Below, in pieces: positions 1 through 7,753 of a DNA stretch of 23,288 nucleotides (positions are counted from its first letter, which is position 1; each line of letters starts with the position of its first letter). This stretch comes from Thiotrichaceae bacterium (GTDB lineage: Bacteria; Pseudomonadota; Gammaproteobacteria; Thiotrichales; Thiotrichaceae), in the NCBI GenBank assembly GCA_027008665.1, contig JALVEA010000377.1, forward strand, positions 1 to 23,288, given 5' to 3'. A model generated the notes under the pieces. The model saw only the letters and a program-made list of their open reading frames with translations. It had not been told where the DNA came from and ran no database searches. The translations under genes and the position numbers were made by a program.

Positions 1-106
1 AAACCCGTTCACACGTTTAGCTTAAAAAACGATTTTCTTGTGTATGTATAAAACATAAGCTCTAAAATATTGCTAATATAGCATGGTCTATTTAAGGGGC
101 TTAATG

Positions 107-2698
107 ATGAGTTATGAATATTCAGAAGATGGTTTAGTAGAGGCTGCCACACAGGAGGTATTAGAAGATCTTGGCTGGACGGTAGAATATGCGTGGCACA
201 AAGAAAGCTTTTCTAGCTTGCCTGATCGGAGTGATGGCTTATTAGGGCGAGCGAATAAATCCGAAGTGGTGTTAGTCCGTTATTTATTAGCTGCTTTGCG
301 ATATTTAAACCCTAATTTACCCGAAACTGCCTACCAGCAAGCTGTTGAACAAATCACCCTAAAAGTAGCGGATAAAACACTTGCTACTATTAATAAGCAA
401 AAACATTCACTATTGGTCAATGGTGTCGAGGTGAGTTATCAAAATAATAAGGGGGTTTTAACGAAGAAAACCCTGAGAGTTTTTGATTTTAAACAGCCAG
501 AAAATAATGATTTTCGGGCGGTTCGCCAATTAGAAGTGGTGGGTAAACTCTATAACCGTCGCCCTGATATTATTGGCTTTGTAAATGGTATTCCGCTGGT
601 TTTCTTTGAGCTTAAAGCTCACCATACGGATTTACGCCATGCCTATGATGATAATTTAAGTGATTATAAAGATACCATTCCTGAGCTATTACACAATAAT
701 GCATTTATTATTTTAAGTAATGGCACGGATTCACGGGTTGGCACGGTGACTAGCCCGTATAAATTCTTTTTAGAATGGAAGCGGATTAAAGAAGATGATG
801 AAGGTGTGGTTAGCCTTGATACACTATTACGCGGAAGCTGTGATAAAACCCGTTTGCTGGATATTTTAGAAAACTTTTTATTATTTAATGGTGAAGGCGG
901 TGATATTGTTAAATTAATGGCTAAAAATCATCAATTTATTGGGGTGAATAAAGTCGTTGATAAAGCCAAAAACTTAAATGATCTTAAACAAAAACTTGGT
1001 GTTTTTTGGCATACGCAAGGGTCTGGTAAATCGTATTCAATGGTATTTCTATGCCAGAAAATTCTGCGAAAATACGGGGCTGGAATGACTTTTTTAATTG
1101 TAGTAGACCGCTCTGAATTAGAAAATCAGTTATACGATGATTTTACAGGTGTAGGAGCGGTGACAGAGAGAAATATACGCGCTAAAAGCCGTGTGCATTT
1201 ACGTCAATTATTAAGCGAAAATCATCGCTATGTCTTTACCTTGATTCATAAGTTTTCGATTAATCCTAAAAAAGAAAAAGAATATCCGCTCATTACCGAA
1301 CGCGACAATATCATCGTCATTTCTGATGAAGCTCACCGCACACAGGGCGGTACATTTGCGCGTAATATGCGTTTTAATGGCATACCGAATGCGACTTATT
1401 TGGGCTTTACGGGCACACCGCTAATTAAAGAAGAAAAACACTTAACTGAACAGATTTTTGGTGGCTATGTCTCTGTTTATGATTTTAAACGCTCCATTGA
1501 TGATGGCTCTACCTTGCCATTACGCTATTTAAATCGTGGTGAAAAACTGGATATTGAGAATCCTGAGCTTGATGAACGCATGGCGGAAATTATCAATAAT
1601 GAAGAGTTAGATGATGATCAACGCCGTAAGTTAGCGCGTGAGTTTAAACGTGATTACCCTATTTTAACGTCAGAAAGTCGGCTACGGGCTATCGCTAAGG
1701 ACTTGGTTTGGCATTTTAATGAACGTGGCTATCAGGGCAAGGCAATGTTTGTGGTATTGGATAAACCCACCGCTGTGCGAATGTACGATTATGTTATGGA
1801 ATATTGGCCCGATTATTGTGATGAATTAAAACAACGCATTAAAAATGCCGAGGATGAACAACAAGCATTAGGTTTAAAGCGTCATCTACAACGAGTTGAG
1901 CAAACAGAAGTATGCGTGGTGGTCAGTGCTGAACAAAACGAAGTCAAAAAGTTTAAAAAACTAGGGCTAGATATTGCCACACACCGCGAAAAAATGGTCA
2001 ATCGTGATCTGGAAAAAGAATTTAAAGATGATAATCATCCGTTTCGTTTAGCCTTTGTCTGTGCGATGTGGATAACAGGCTTTGATGCGCCTTGTGTTTC
2101 AACCGTCTATTTAGACAAACCGATTCAAGAGCATACCTTAATGCAAACCATCGCCCGTGCTAATCGGGTTTATGATGATGAAAAAGAAAATGGACTCATT
2201 GTTGATTATGGTAATGTGTATCAACAGCTAGAAAAGGCTTATTCGGTCTATGGTGAAGGTGATACAAACAGTGGTAAAAGGGCAAAAGGTGATACCGTAG
2301 AACCTCAAAGACCTGTTGAGCGACTGCAAGAAATGGCTGATGAAATACAAATAGCCATTACCGTTGTTATTGAGTTTTTACAGGAAGTCGGATTTGAACT
2401 TGATTCATTAATTCATGCGGAGACAGCCATAATTAAATTATCAAAAATCACCGAAGCCAGCAATGCAGTTTGCTTAAATGAAACCACACGCACTCAATTT
2501 GAAGTAGCGGCTCGTGAAGTTTTTCGTAAATACAAAGCCTTATACCCTGAGCCAGAAGTAAAACCCTTTACAGCAGAATATAATGCAATAGAAGCGATTT
2601 ACAGACAACTAAACCAAAAAACAATAAAGGCTGATATAAGTGATGTGATGATGCAGGGAAAGATCCAAAAGCCACTGAAGAAGCTTTTTATAAATTAA
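107..2698 (+). CDS. hsdR: Type I restriction enzyme subunit R (HsdR), C-terminally broken
   Basis: This is the motor and nuclease subunit of a type I restriction-modification complex, which translocates DNA by ATP hydrolysis and cuts it. Numbering is from the ATG at 107, chosen because AAGGGG at 94-99 lies 7 bases upstream; in-frame ATGs at 83 and 104 are alternatives. The N-terminal nuclease domain shows the PD-ExK pattern (D154, then ELK with E168 and K170). Walker A is at about 302-309 (TQGSGKS) and the DEAH box at about 407-410. GFTGTPL and the late helicase motif (QTIARANRVY) follow. Recognisable family sequence stops at DISDVMMQ. The last 14 residues, after the scar at 2656, are out of frame, and the family's C-terminal helical domain continues in the next reading frame. 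No hsdM or hsdS is visible, so partners must lie upstream of the window or be absent. Whether the truncated protein is active cannot be told. Confidence 0.9.
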   Translation: MSYEYSEDGLVEAATQEVLEDLGWTVEYAWHKESFSSLPDRSDGLLGRANKSEVVLVRYLLAALRYLNPNLPETAYQQAVEQITLKVADKTLATINKQKHSLLVNGVEVSYQNNKGVLTKKTLRVFDFKQPENNDFRAVRQLEVVGKLYNRRPDIIGFVNGIPLVFFELKAHHTDLRHAYDDNLSDYKDTIPELLHNNAFIILSNGTDSRVGTVTSPYKFFLEWKRIKEDDEGVVSLDTLLRGSCDKTRLLDILENFLLFNGEGGDIVKLMAKNHQFIGVNKVVDKAKNLNDLKQKLGVFWHTQGSGKSYSMVFLCQKILRKYGAGMTFLIVVDRSELENQLYDDFTGVGAVTERNIRAKSRVHLRQLLSENHRYVFTLIHKFSINPKKEKEYPLITERDNIIVISDEAHRTQGGTFARNMRFNGIPNATYLGFTGTPLIKEEKHLTEQIFGGYVSVYDFKRSIDDGSTLPLRYLNRGEKLDIENPELDERMAEIINNEELDDDQRRKLAREFKRDYPILTSESRLRAIAKDLVWHFNERGYQGKAMFVVLDKPTAVRMYDYVMEYWPDYCDELKQRIKNAEDEQQALGLKRHLQRVEQTEVCVVVSAEQNEVKKFKKLGLDIATHREKMVNRDLEKEFKDDNHPFRLAFVCAMWITGFDAPCVSTVYLDKPIQEHTLMQTIARANRVYDDEKENGLIVDYGNVYQQLEKAYSVYGEGDTNSGKRAKGDTVEPQRPVERLQEMADEIQIAITVVIEFLQEVGFELDSLIHAETAIIKLSKITEASNAVCLNETTRTQFEVAAREVFRKYKALYPEPEVKPFTAEYNAIEAIYRQLNQKTIKADISDVMMQGKIQKPLKKLFIN
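2656..2688 (+). other. Possible -1 ribosomal slippery site at the hsdR scar
   Basis: GGGAAAG occupies 2656-2662 and is phased as G GGA AAG in the upstream hsdR frame. A -1 slip here would read GGG AAA GAT and enter exactly the frame that encodes the HsdR C-terminus. Four bases later a weak hairpin could form: AAAAGC at 2667-2672 pairs with GCTTTT at 2683-2688 around a 10-base loop. The same heptamer drives -1 frameshifting in the phage lambda G/T tail genes. The match may be an accident of the deletion scar, because Gly-Lys codons naturally give GGG AAA. Use of the site is inference. Confidence 0.3.
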
Positions 2699-2706
2699 GT
2701 CATTTT

Positions 2707-3078
2707 ATGAAAAATGATCTAAACCCTGAACTTGATCGTGCCATACAGGAAGGGCTAGATGAAGAAACACTGGCTATTTATGATTTATTAAAAAAACCCA
2801 AATTGAGTAAAAAAGAAAAGAAAGCCGTCAAAGAAGTTGCTAAAACTACTTTAGATGTATTAAAAGCTGAAAAGTTAAAACTAGAACATTGGCGTGAAAG
2901 CACACAGGTAAGCGCACAGATTAAAATTACGATTACACAATCATTGCAATATTTGCCACAAGATCCTTATCCTGATGAGGAGCTAGAGCAATTGAGTCAA
3001 TCGGTTTATCAACATATTTATACAAATTATCAAGGAGCAGGTGCTAGTGTTTATGGGAATTTTGGATTTTACTCGTAG
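2707..3078 (+). pseudogene. hsdR: HsdR C-terminal fragment in the -1 frame
   Basis: This fragment encodes the C-terminal helical part of HsdR, which in the family docks the motor onto the methylase core. Typical end-of-family sequence is visible: LDEETLAIYDLL, then a KK-rich helix (LSKKEKKAVKEVA), LKAEKLKLEHWRES, VYQHIYTNY and a short Gly-rich end. The homologous frame is open from 2644, and sense starts at about 2656 (GKDPKATEEAFYKL), upstream of the ATG at 2707. No good ribosome binding site precedes that ATG. I therefore read it as the detached tail of the gene before it. Compared with my memory of the family, roughly 90 residues are missing between DVMMQ and GKDPKATE, which suggests a deletion that was not a multiple of three. 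It could still be joined to the front part by frameshifting at 2656-2662. Confidence 0.75.
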
Positions 3079-3377
3079 ACACTCTCTCAAACTTGTCATG
3101 CTGAGTTAAAAAATGGGATTAAGAATAATAACCGCTCCTGAAAATCATATACTATGCAAGTATTCGATTCCTAAAAAATTTAAAAATAATCCTAAATTAT
3201 AGATATATTTTCAATAGCTTAAGCGGGTGTTTTTTAACATTGCTATGAAAGCAATAATTTGAGTCTCGTATGGTATGATTTCACGGATTCAGGGCTATAT
3301 TAAGCCTAAATATGGAAAGCAAAATGTATTATAATGTATTGCTTGCCTATCGGGGATGAAGCTTGTTTTTTTCTAAG

Positions 3378-3402
3378 TTAACCCCATGCTTGCAGGGGTT
3401 AA
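3378..3402 (+). promoter_or_regulatory. Stem-loop in the secA leader
   Basis: TTAACCCC at 3378-3385 is perfectly complementary to GGGGTTAA at 3395-3402, with a 9-base loop. No U-run follows, so it is not a classical intrinsic terminator. The 3' arm contains AGGGG, which would be the ribosome binding site of the 11-codon frame starting at 3403, so folding would hide it. The hairpin lies about 70 bases before the secA start. A role in secA control is inference. Confidence 0.45.
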
Positions 3403-3438
3403 ATGATTATTTGGTTCACTAATTTCTGTGTAAAATAA
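3403..3438 (+). CDS. Possible 11-residue leader peptide before secA
   Basis: ATG at 3403 opens an 11-codon frame (MIIWFTNFCVK) ending with TAA at 3436-3438. AGGGG at 3394-3399 is about 3-4 bases upstream, which is short but usable, and lies in the 3' arm of the hairpin at 3378-3402. The peptide is hydrophobic. In Enterobacteria a much longer leader peptide, SecM, controls secA by translational arrest. This frame is too short to carry a SecM-like signal and arrest motif, so chance is a serious alternative. Confidence 0.15.
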   Translation: MIIWFTNFCVK

Positions 3439-3474
3439 ATATATACCGGTAACTCCGGGGAGAAAACAAACATC

Positions 3475-6198
3475 ATGATTGGAGCAATTGCCAAAAAAAT
3501 CTTCGGCAGTCGCAATGACCGTCTGGTTAAAGCGTACACACAAAAAGTCACAAAAATTAATGCTTATGAAGAACAATATAGTGCATTAAGTGATGAACAA
3601 CTAAAGGCTAAAACAACAGAATTTAAACAGCGTTTAACGAAGGGTGAAACCCTAGATAAGTTGTTACCTGAAGCTTTTGCTGTTGTGCGTGAGGCGAGTA
3701 AGCGCACATTAGGTCTACGTCATTACGATGTGCAAATGGTCGGTGGTATGGTATTGCACGATGGCAAAATCTCCGAAATGAAAACAGGTGAAGGTAAAAC
3801 ACTAGTAGCAACACTGGCTGTTTATCTCAATGCTTTGCCTGAGAAGGGTGTTCATGTTATCACCGTCAATGATTATCTGGCACAGCGTGATGCAAAGAGT
3901 ATGTCAAAACTCTATTCTTTTTTGGGTTTAAGCACAGGTGTTATTGTTAGTCAGTTAGAACATAGTAAACGTCAGCAAGCTTATGCAGCTGATATTACCT
4001 ATGGAACAAATAATGAGTTTGGCTTTGATTATCTGCGCGATAATATGGCGTTTACTTTAGAGGAAAGGGTACAACGTGGCTTAAATTATGCAGTTGTGGA
4101 TGAAGTGGATTCTATTTTAATCGATGAAGCGAGAACACCGTTGATTATTTCTGGACAGTCAGAAGATTCATCCGATCTTTATACGTCTATTAACAGTATT
4201 ATTCCTCGTTTAAAACAACAACCCGTTGATGATGAGGAAGCCCCTGGAGATTTCAGTATTGATGAAAAGTCCAAACAAGTTTATTTAACCGATGATGGGC
4301 ATGAACATGCAGAAAACTTATTACGTGAGATTGGGGTATTAAAGCAAGATGAAGGGTTATACGACACTTCTAGTATTTCAATCTTGCATCATCTAAATTC
4401 AGCCTTACGTGCTAATACTTTATTTGAGCGTAATGTCGATTATATTGTCAGTAATAACGAAATTGTCATTGTAGATGAATTTACAGGTCGTACCATGCCA
4501 GGGCGACGTTGGTCAGAAGGCCTACATCAAGCGATTGAAGCTAAAGAAGGGGTTGAAATAAAGCCTGAAAACCAGACCATGGCATCGATTACTTTCCAGA
4601 ATTATTTCCGTTTATACAAAAAGCTATCTGGAATGACAGGAACAGCAGATACGGAAGCCTTTGAATTACAAGATATTTATGGGCTTGAGGTGGTTGTAAT
4701 CCCAACCAATGAGCCAATGATTCGTAAAGATGGTAATGATCTGATTTATCTTTCCGAAGCAGAAAAATACGATGCTATTGTGCTGGATATAAAACATGCC
4801 CTAAAGAAACAACAACCTACCTTAGTAGGAACGGCATCAATAGAAACCTCTGAATTACTATCAGAGCTACTTAAAAAAGCCAATATTAAACACGAAGTGC
4901 TCAATGCTAAACAGCATGAGCGTGAAGCCCATATTATAGAAAATGCAGGTCGCCCGGGGGCTGTGACCATTGCAACCAATATGGCGGGTCGTGGTACTGA
5001 TATTGTGTTAGGAGGCTCTTTAGATGCAGTGATTAATGCCTTGGGTAAAAATCCTAATCCAAAAACGGTGGAGAAAGTAAAAGCAGATTGGAAAAAAAGG
5101 CATGATGCTGTAATTAAAGCGGGTGGTTTGCATATTATCGGTACTGAACGCCATGAATCACGCCGAGTTGACAATCAATTGCGTGGGCGTTCAGGACGAC
5201 AAGGTGACCCGGGTTCATCGCGCTTTTTCCTTTCTTTAGAAGATAATCTGATGCGTATTTTCGCTTCTGACAAAGTCAAAGCGCTGATGCAACGTTTAGG
5301 GATGGAAAAAGGACAGGCGATTGAAGCTAAAATTGTCTCTAAGTCGATTGAAAATGCACAGCGTAAAGTAGAAGGGCATAACTTTGATATTCGTAAGAAT
5401 CTACTTGAATATGACGATGTTGCCAATGATCAGCGTAAAGTTATTTATGAACAACGCGCAGAATTACTAGAGTCTGATGATGTCAGCGAAACTATTGAAG
5501 CGTTTGCAGAAGATGTTTCATTCGCTATTTTAGAAAAATATGTTCCACCCGGAAGCCTTGATGAACAATGGGATATCAAAGGTTTAACAGCGGCCTTAAA
5601 AGAAGAGCTAGATCTTGATTTAGATATCCAAGGCTGGTTGGATAAGGATGATGAATTATATGATGAAACCTTAGGAACTCGTATCTATGAGGAGCTAACA
5701 AAAGCCTTAAAAGCGAAAGAAGATATTATTAGCTCAGAAAGTATGCGCCGTTTAGAACGTGACGTGATGTTGCATGTGCTAGATACACAATGGAAAGAAC
5801 ATCTTGCTGCTATCGATTATCTGCGCCAAAGCGTTGGCTTGCGCGGTTATGCACAGAAAAACCCAAAACAAGAGTTCAAACGAGAAGCGTTTGAATTATT
5901 TGAAAATTTACTCGCAAATATTAAACATGATGTGATTGTTTATTTAGCTCGTTTACAAATCACTATGCCTGAAGAAATACAAGCACTCGAAGAAAGCTAT
6001 GAGCAAGCGAATCAACAATCAGGTAATTTAGAACTTTTACATGAAGGGAGCAGTGCATTAGGAGAGGATTCAACAACAGAATTAAAACCAGAAGCGATGA
6101 AACCTTTTAAACGACAGCAAAAGAAAATGGGTCGTAATGAACCTTGTTTCTGTGGCTCAGGAAAAAAATATAAACAATGTCATGGTCGTTTATCTTAG
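3475..6198 (+). CDS. secA: Preprotein translocase ATPase SecA
   Basis: SecA is the cytoplasmic motor that pushes unfolded preproteins through SecYEG using ATP. The product is 907 residues, the normal length. The Walker A region is at about 102-109 (MKTGEGKT). The Walker B region (DEVDSILIDEARTPLIISG) begins near 209. The second nucleotide-binding fold carries NMAGRGTDIVLGG and QLRGRSGRQGDPGSSRF. The C-terminal SEC-C zinc motif is intact, with C891, C893, C902 and H903 (EPCFCGSGKKYKQCH), which in the family binds SecB and phospholipid. GGGGAG at 3457-3462 serves as ribosome binding site about 12 bases before the ATG. The gene appears monocistronic, with its own leader and a terminator-like hairpin after the stop. 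No secM homologue is present upstream. Confidence 0.97.
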   Translation: MIGAIAKKIFGSRNDRLVKAYTQKVTKINAYEEQYSALSDEQLKAKTTEFKQRLTKGETLDKLLPEAFAVVREASKRTLGLRHYDVQMVGGMVLHDGKISEMKTGEGKTLVATLAVYLNALPEKGVHVITVNDYLAQRDAKSMSKLYSFLGLSTGVIVSQLEHSKRQQAYAADITYGTNNEFGFDYLRDNMAFTLEERVQRGLNYAVVDEVDSILIDEARTPLIISGQSEDSSDLYTSINSIIPRLKQQPVDDEEAPGDFSIDEKSKQVYLTDDGHEHAENLLREIGVLKQDEGLYDTSSISILHHLNSALRANTLFERNVDYIVSNNEIVIVDEFTGRTMPGRRWSEGLHQAIEAKEGVEIKPENQTMASITFQNYFRLYKKLSGMTGTADTEAFELQDIYGLEVVVIPTNEPMIRKDGNDLIYLSEAEKYDAIVLDIKHALKKQQPTLVGTASIETSELLSELLKKANIKHEVLNAKQHEREAHIIENAGRPGAVTIATNMAGRGTDIVLGGSLDAVINALGKNPNPKTVEKVKADWKKRHDAVIKAGGLHIIGTERHESRRVDNQLRGRSGRQGDPGSSRFFLSLEDNLMRIFASDKVKALMQRLGMEKGQAIEAKIVSKSIENAQRKVEGHNFDIRKNLLEYDDVANDQRKVIYEQRAELLESDDVSETIEAFAEDVSFAILEKYVPPGSLDEQWDIKGLTAALKEELDLDLDIQGWLDKDDELYDETLGTRIYEELTKALKAKEDIISSESMRRLERDVMLHVLDTQWKEHLAAIDYLRQSVGLRGYAQKNPKQEFKREAFELFENLLANIKHDVIVYLARLQITMPEEIQALEESYEQANQQSGNLELLHEGSSALGEDSTTELKPEAMKPFKRQQKKMGRNEPCFCGSGKKYKQCHGRLS

Positions 6199-6224
6199 AA
6201 ATTAGAAACGAAAATTCAAGCAAT

Positions 6225-6270
6225 AAAGATAGCCCTAGCATCAAACTCTATTGCTGTTAAAGCTATCTTT
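6225..6270 (+). terminator. Terminator-like hairpin after secA
   Basis: AAAGATAGC at 6225-6233 pairs perfectly with GCTATCTTT at 6262-6270. A nested AGCA/TGCT pair at 6237-6240 and 6252-6255 shortens the loop. It begins 27 bases after the secA stop. Only a weak T-rich stretch follows (TTTCTATG), so efficiency as an intrinsic terminator is doubtful. Confidence 0.45.
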
Positions 6271-6354
6271 CTATGCCTATTATTAAAATTAATCCTTCCA
6301 TTCCTTATTCTATTACCCAATCGAATATTTTTAGTGTAGATTGTCTCTCCACAA

Positions 6355-6467
6355 CTATTTGAGGAGCGTTGCAACCCCTTCACTCTGTTTTAAATGTCTA
6401 ATAATAAAACAGTAAACGACTGAGGCTAGGCTCAAATAGGCTTATCATTTTGCAACGGCGCTCAGTC
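6355..6467 (+). promoter_or_regulatory. SAH riboswitch upstream of metK
   Basis: The leader matches the S-adenosylhomocysteine riboswitch family, which senses SAH and raises expression of SAH-recycling genes. The conserved blocks GAGGAGCG..TGCAACC, AGGCTC and GCAACGGCGCTC are present in order. The outer stem is a perfect 9-bp pair, 6355-6363 with 6431-6439. The pseudoknot is GAGCGT 6364-6369 with GCGCTC 6458-6463 (one G-U pair). A variable internal hairpin pairs 6385-6392 with 6405-6412 (8 bp). The metK ribosome binding site (TAAGGAG, 6474-6480) begins only 10 bases after the pseudoknot strand, so folding could control its access. A second possible helix, 6418-6424 with 6461-6467, would compete with the pseudoknot. 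In this window the element precedes metK, with ahcY second. Confidence 0.88.
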
Positions 6468-6490
6468 ACACTTTAAGGAGTACTTAGATT

Positions 6491-7642
6491 ATGGCTGGGA
6501 ATCATTTATTCACTTCCGAATCTGTTTCAGCAGGTCATCCCGATAAAATGTGCGATCAAATTTCTGATGCCATTTTGGATGCTATTATTGCCCAAGATAC
6601 CAATGCGCGTGTTGCCTGTGAAACACTGGTTAAAACGGGTATGGTTGTTTTAGCAGGTGAAATTAGCACCTCAGCAACGATTGATTACGAAAAAATAGTC
6701 AGAGAGACAGTCACCGATATTGGTTATACCTCATCAGATATTGGCTTTGATGGTGCATCTTGTGCCGTTTTAAATGCCTTGGGGACTCAATCCCCTGATA
6801 TTGCAATGGGCGTTGATCGTGAAGATAAAGAAGCACAAGGAGCTGGTGATCAAGGCTTAATGTTTGGTTATGCGAGCAATGAAACCGATGTTTTAATGCC
6901 CGCTCCCATTACTTATGCTCACCGTTTGGTAGAAAGACAAGCTGAATTATTAAAAACAGGTAGATTAAGCTTTTTACGACCTGATGCAAAAAGCCAGGTG
7001 ACCTTTCGTTATGAAAATGATCAACCTGTTGCTATTGATGCAGTGGTGCTTTCAACGCAACATGAACCGATTAGTATGAGTGATTTACACGAAGGCGTAA
7101 TGGAAGAAATTATCAAACCTGTGCTTCCTGCTCAATGGTTAGATAAAAATACTGCCTATCATATTAATCCAACAGGTAATTTTGTCATTGGCGGTCCTAT
7201 GGGAGATTGCGGTCTGACAGGACGTAAGATTATTGTAGATACTTACGGTGGTATGGCACGTCATGGTGGAGGCGCTTTCTCTGGCAAAGACCCTTCAAAA
7301 GTTGATCGTTCGGCCGCCTATGCAGGACGTTATGTGGCTAAAAATATTGTTGCGGCAGGTCTAGCAGATCGTTGTGAGATTCAAGTCTCCTACGCTATTG
7401 GTGTGGCAGAACCGACTTCTATTTCAGTCGAAACCTTTGGTACTAGCATACATAATAATGGCAAGATCGAAGCGATTGTACGCGAAGTCTTTGATCTACG
7501 TCCTTATGGTATTTTGAAAATGCTGGATCTTCTAAAACCAATTTATCGTCAAACAGCCGCTTACGGTCATTTTGGACGTGAGAATATTGGCTTACCTTGG
7601 GAAGTAACCGACAAAGTTGATGCGTTAAAATCTGCGCTTTAA
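6491..7642 (+). CDS. metK: S-adenosylmethionine synthetase
   Basis: MetK makes S-adenosylmethionine from methionine and ATP in the cytoplasm. The 383-residue product has the normal length and all signatures: GHPDK at 15-19, the hexapeptide region GAGDQGLMFGYA near 117, and the Gly-rich loop GGGAFSGKDPSKVDRS near 257. TAAGGAG at 6474-6480 lies 10 bases before the ATG. The gene sits directly behind an SAH riboswitch and before ahcY and metF, so it heads a methyl-cycle cluster. With the riboswitch as an ON switch, accumulation of SAH would raise SAM synthase along with SAH hydrolase. That inference depends on how far the transcript reads through the hairpin at 7676-7714. Confidence 0.97.
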   Translation: MAGNHLFTSESVSAGHPDKMCDQISDAILDAIIAQDTNARVACETLVKTGMVVLAGEISTSATIDYEKIVRETVTDIGYTSSDIGFDGASCAVLNALGTQSPDIAMGVDREDKEAQGAGDQGLMFGYASNETDVLMPAPITYAHRLVERQAELLKTGRLSFLRPDAKSQVTFRYENDQPVAIDAVVLSTQHEPISMSDLHEGVMEEIIKPVLPAQWLDKNTAYHINPTGNFVIGGPMGDCGLTGRKIIVDTYGGMARHGGGAFSGKDPSKVDRSAAYAGRYVAKNIVAAGLADRCEIQVSYAIGVAEPTSISVETFGTSIHNNGKIEAIVREVFDLRPYGILKMLDLLKPIYRQTAAYGHFGRENIGLPWEVTDKVDALKSAL

Positions 7643-7675
7643 ATATTTCAACCCGTAAATAATTTCACCCTAAAA

Positions 7676-7714
7676 CGAATAAAGCGAATAAAGATATTAT
7701 TCTTTATTCGCTTT
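7676..7714 (+). repeat. Tandem-plus-inverted repeat hairpin between metK and ahcY
   Basis: CGAATAAAG occurs twice in tandem (7676-7684 and 7685-7693) and once inverted (7702-7710). AAAGCGAATAAAG at 7681-7693 pairs perfectly with CTTTATTCGCTTT at 7702-7714 around an 8-base loop. The first tandem copy could alternatively pair with the same inverted arm. AGTTTGGG rather than a T-run follows, so it is not a standard terminator. It may be a weak terminator, attenuator or RNA-stability hairpin setting the metK to ahcY ratio. Confidence 0.55.
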
Positions 7715-7753
7715 AGTTTGGGTCTTTGAAAAACATTAGGAAAAAACAAACGA

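Larger units (their letters stand above)
3079..3474 (+). other. Spacer between hsdR fragment and secA
   Basis: This 396-base AT-rich stretch holds no convincing gene. A short perfect inverted repeat ATTGCT-ATGAA-AGCAAT lies at 3239-3255. A consensus -10 hexamer TATAAT is at 3330-3335, but without a good -35 at normal spacing. A perfect 8-bp hairpin lies at 3378-3402. A run of mini-frames (6-11 codons) occurs between 3356 and 3438. The secA promoter probably lies here, with the TATAAT at 3330 as best candidate. Confidence 0.5.

Noticed and set aside
71..83. Inverted repeat TGCTA-ATA-TAGCA just before hsdR
   Set aside because: Only 5-bp arms in AT-rich sequence; no sign that it is more than chance.
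3356..3376. Six-codon frame (MKLVFF) before secA
   Set aside because: Too short and too common in AT-rich DNA to support as a leader peptide.
4746..5174. 142-codon minus-strand open frame inside secA
   Set aside because: Lies wholly antisense to conserved SecA coding sequence; no ribosome site or recognisable protein.
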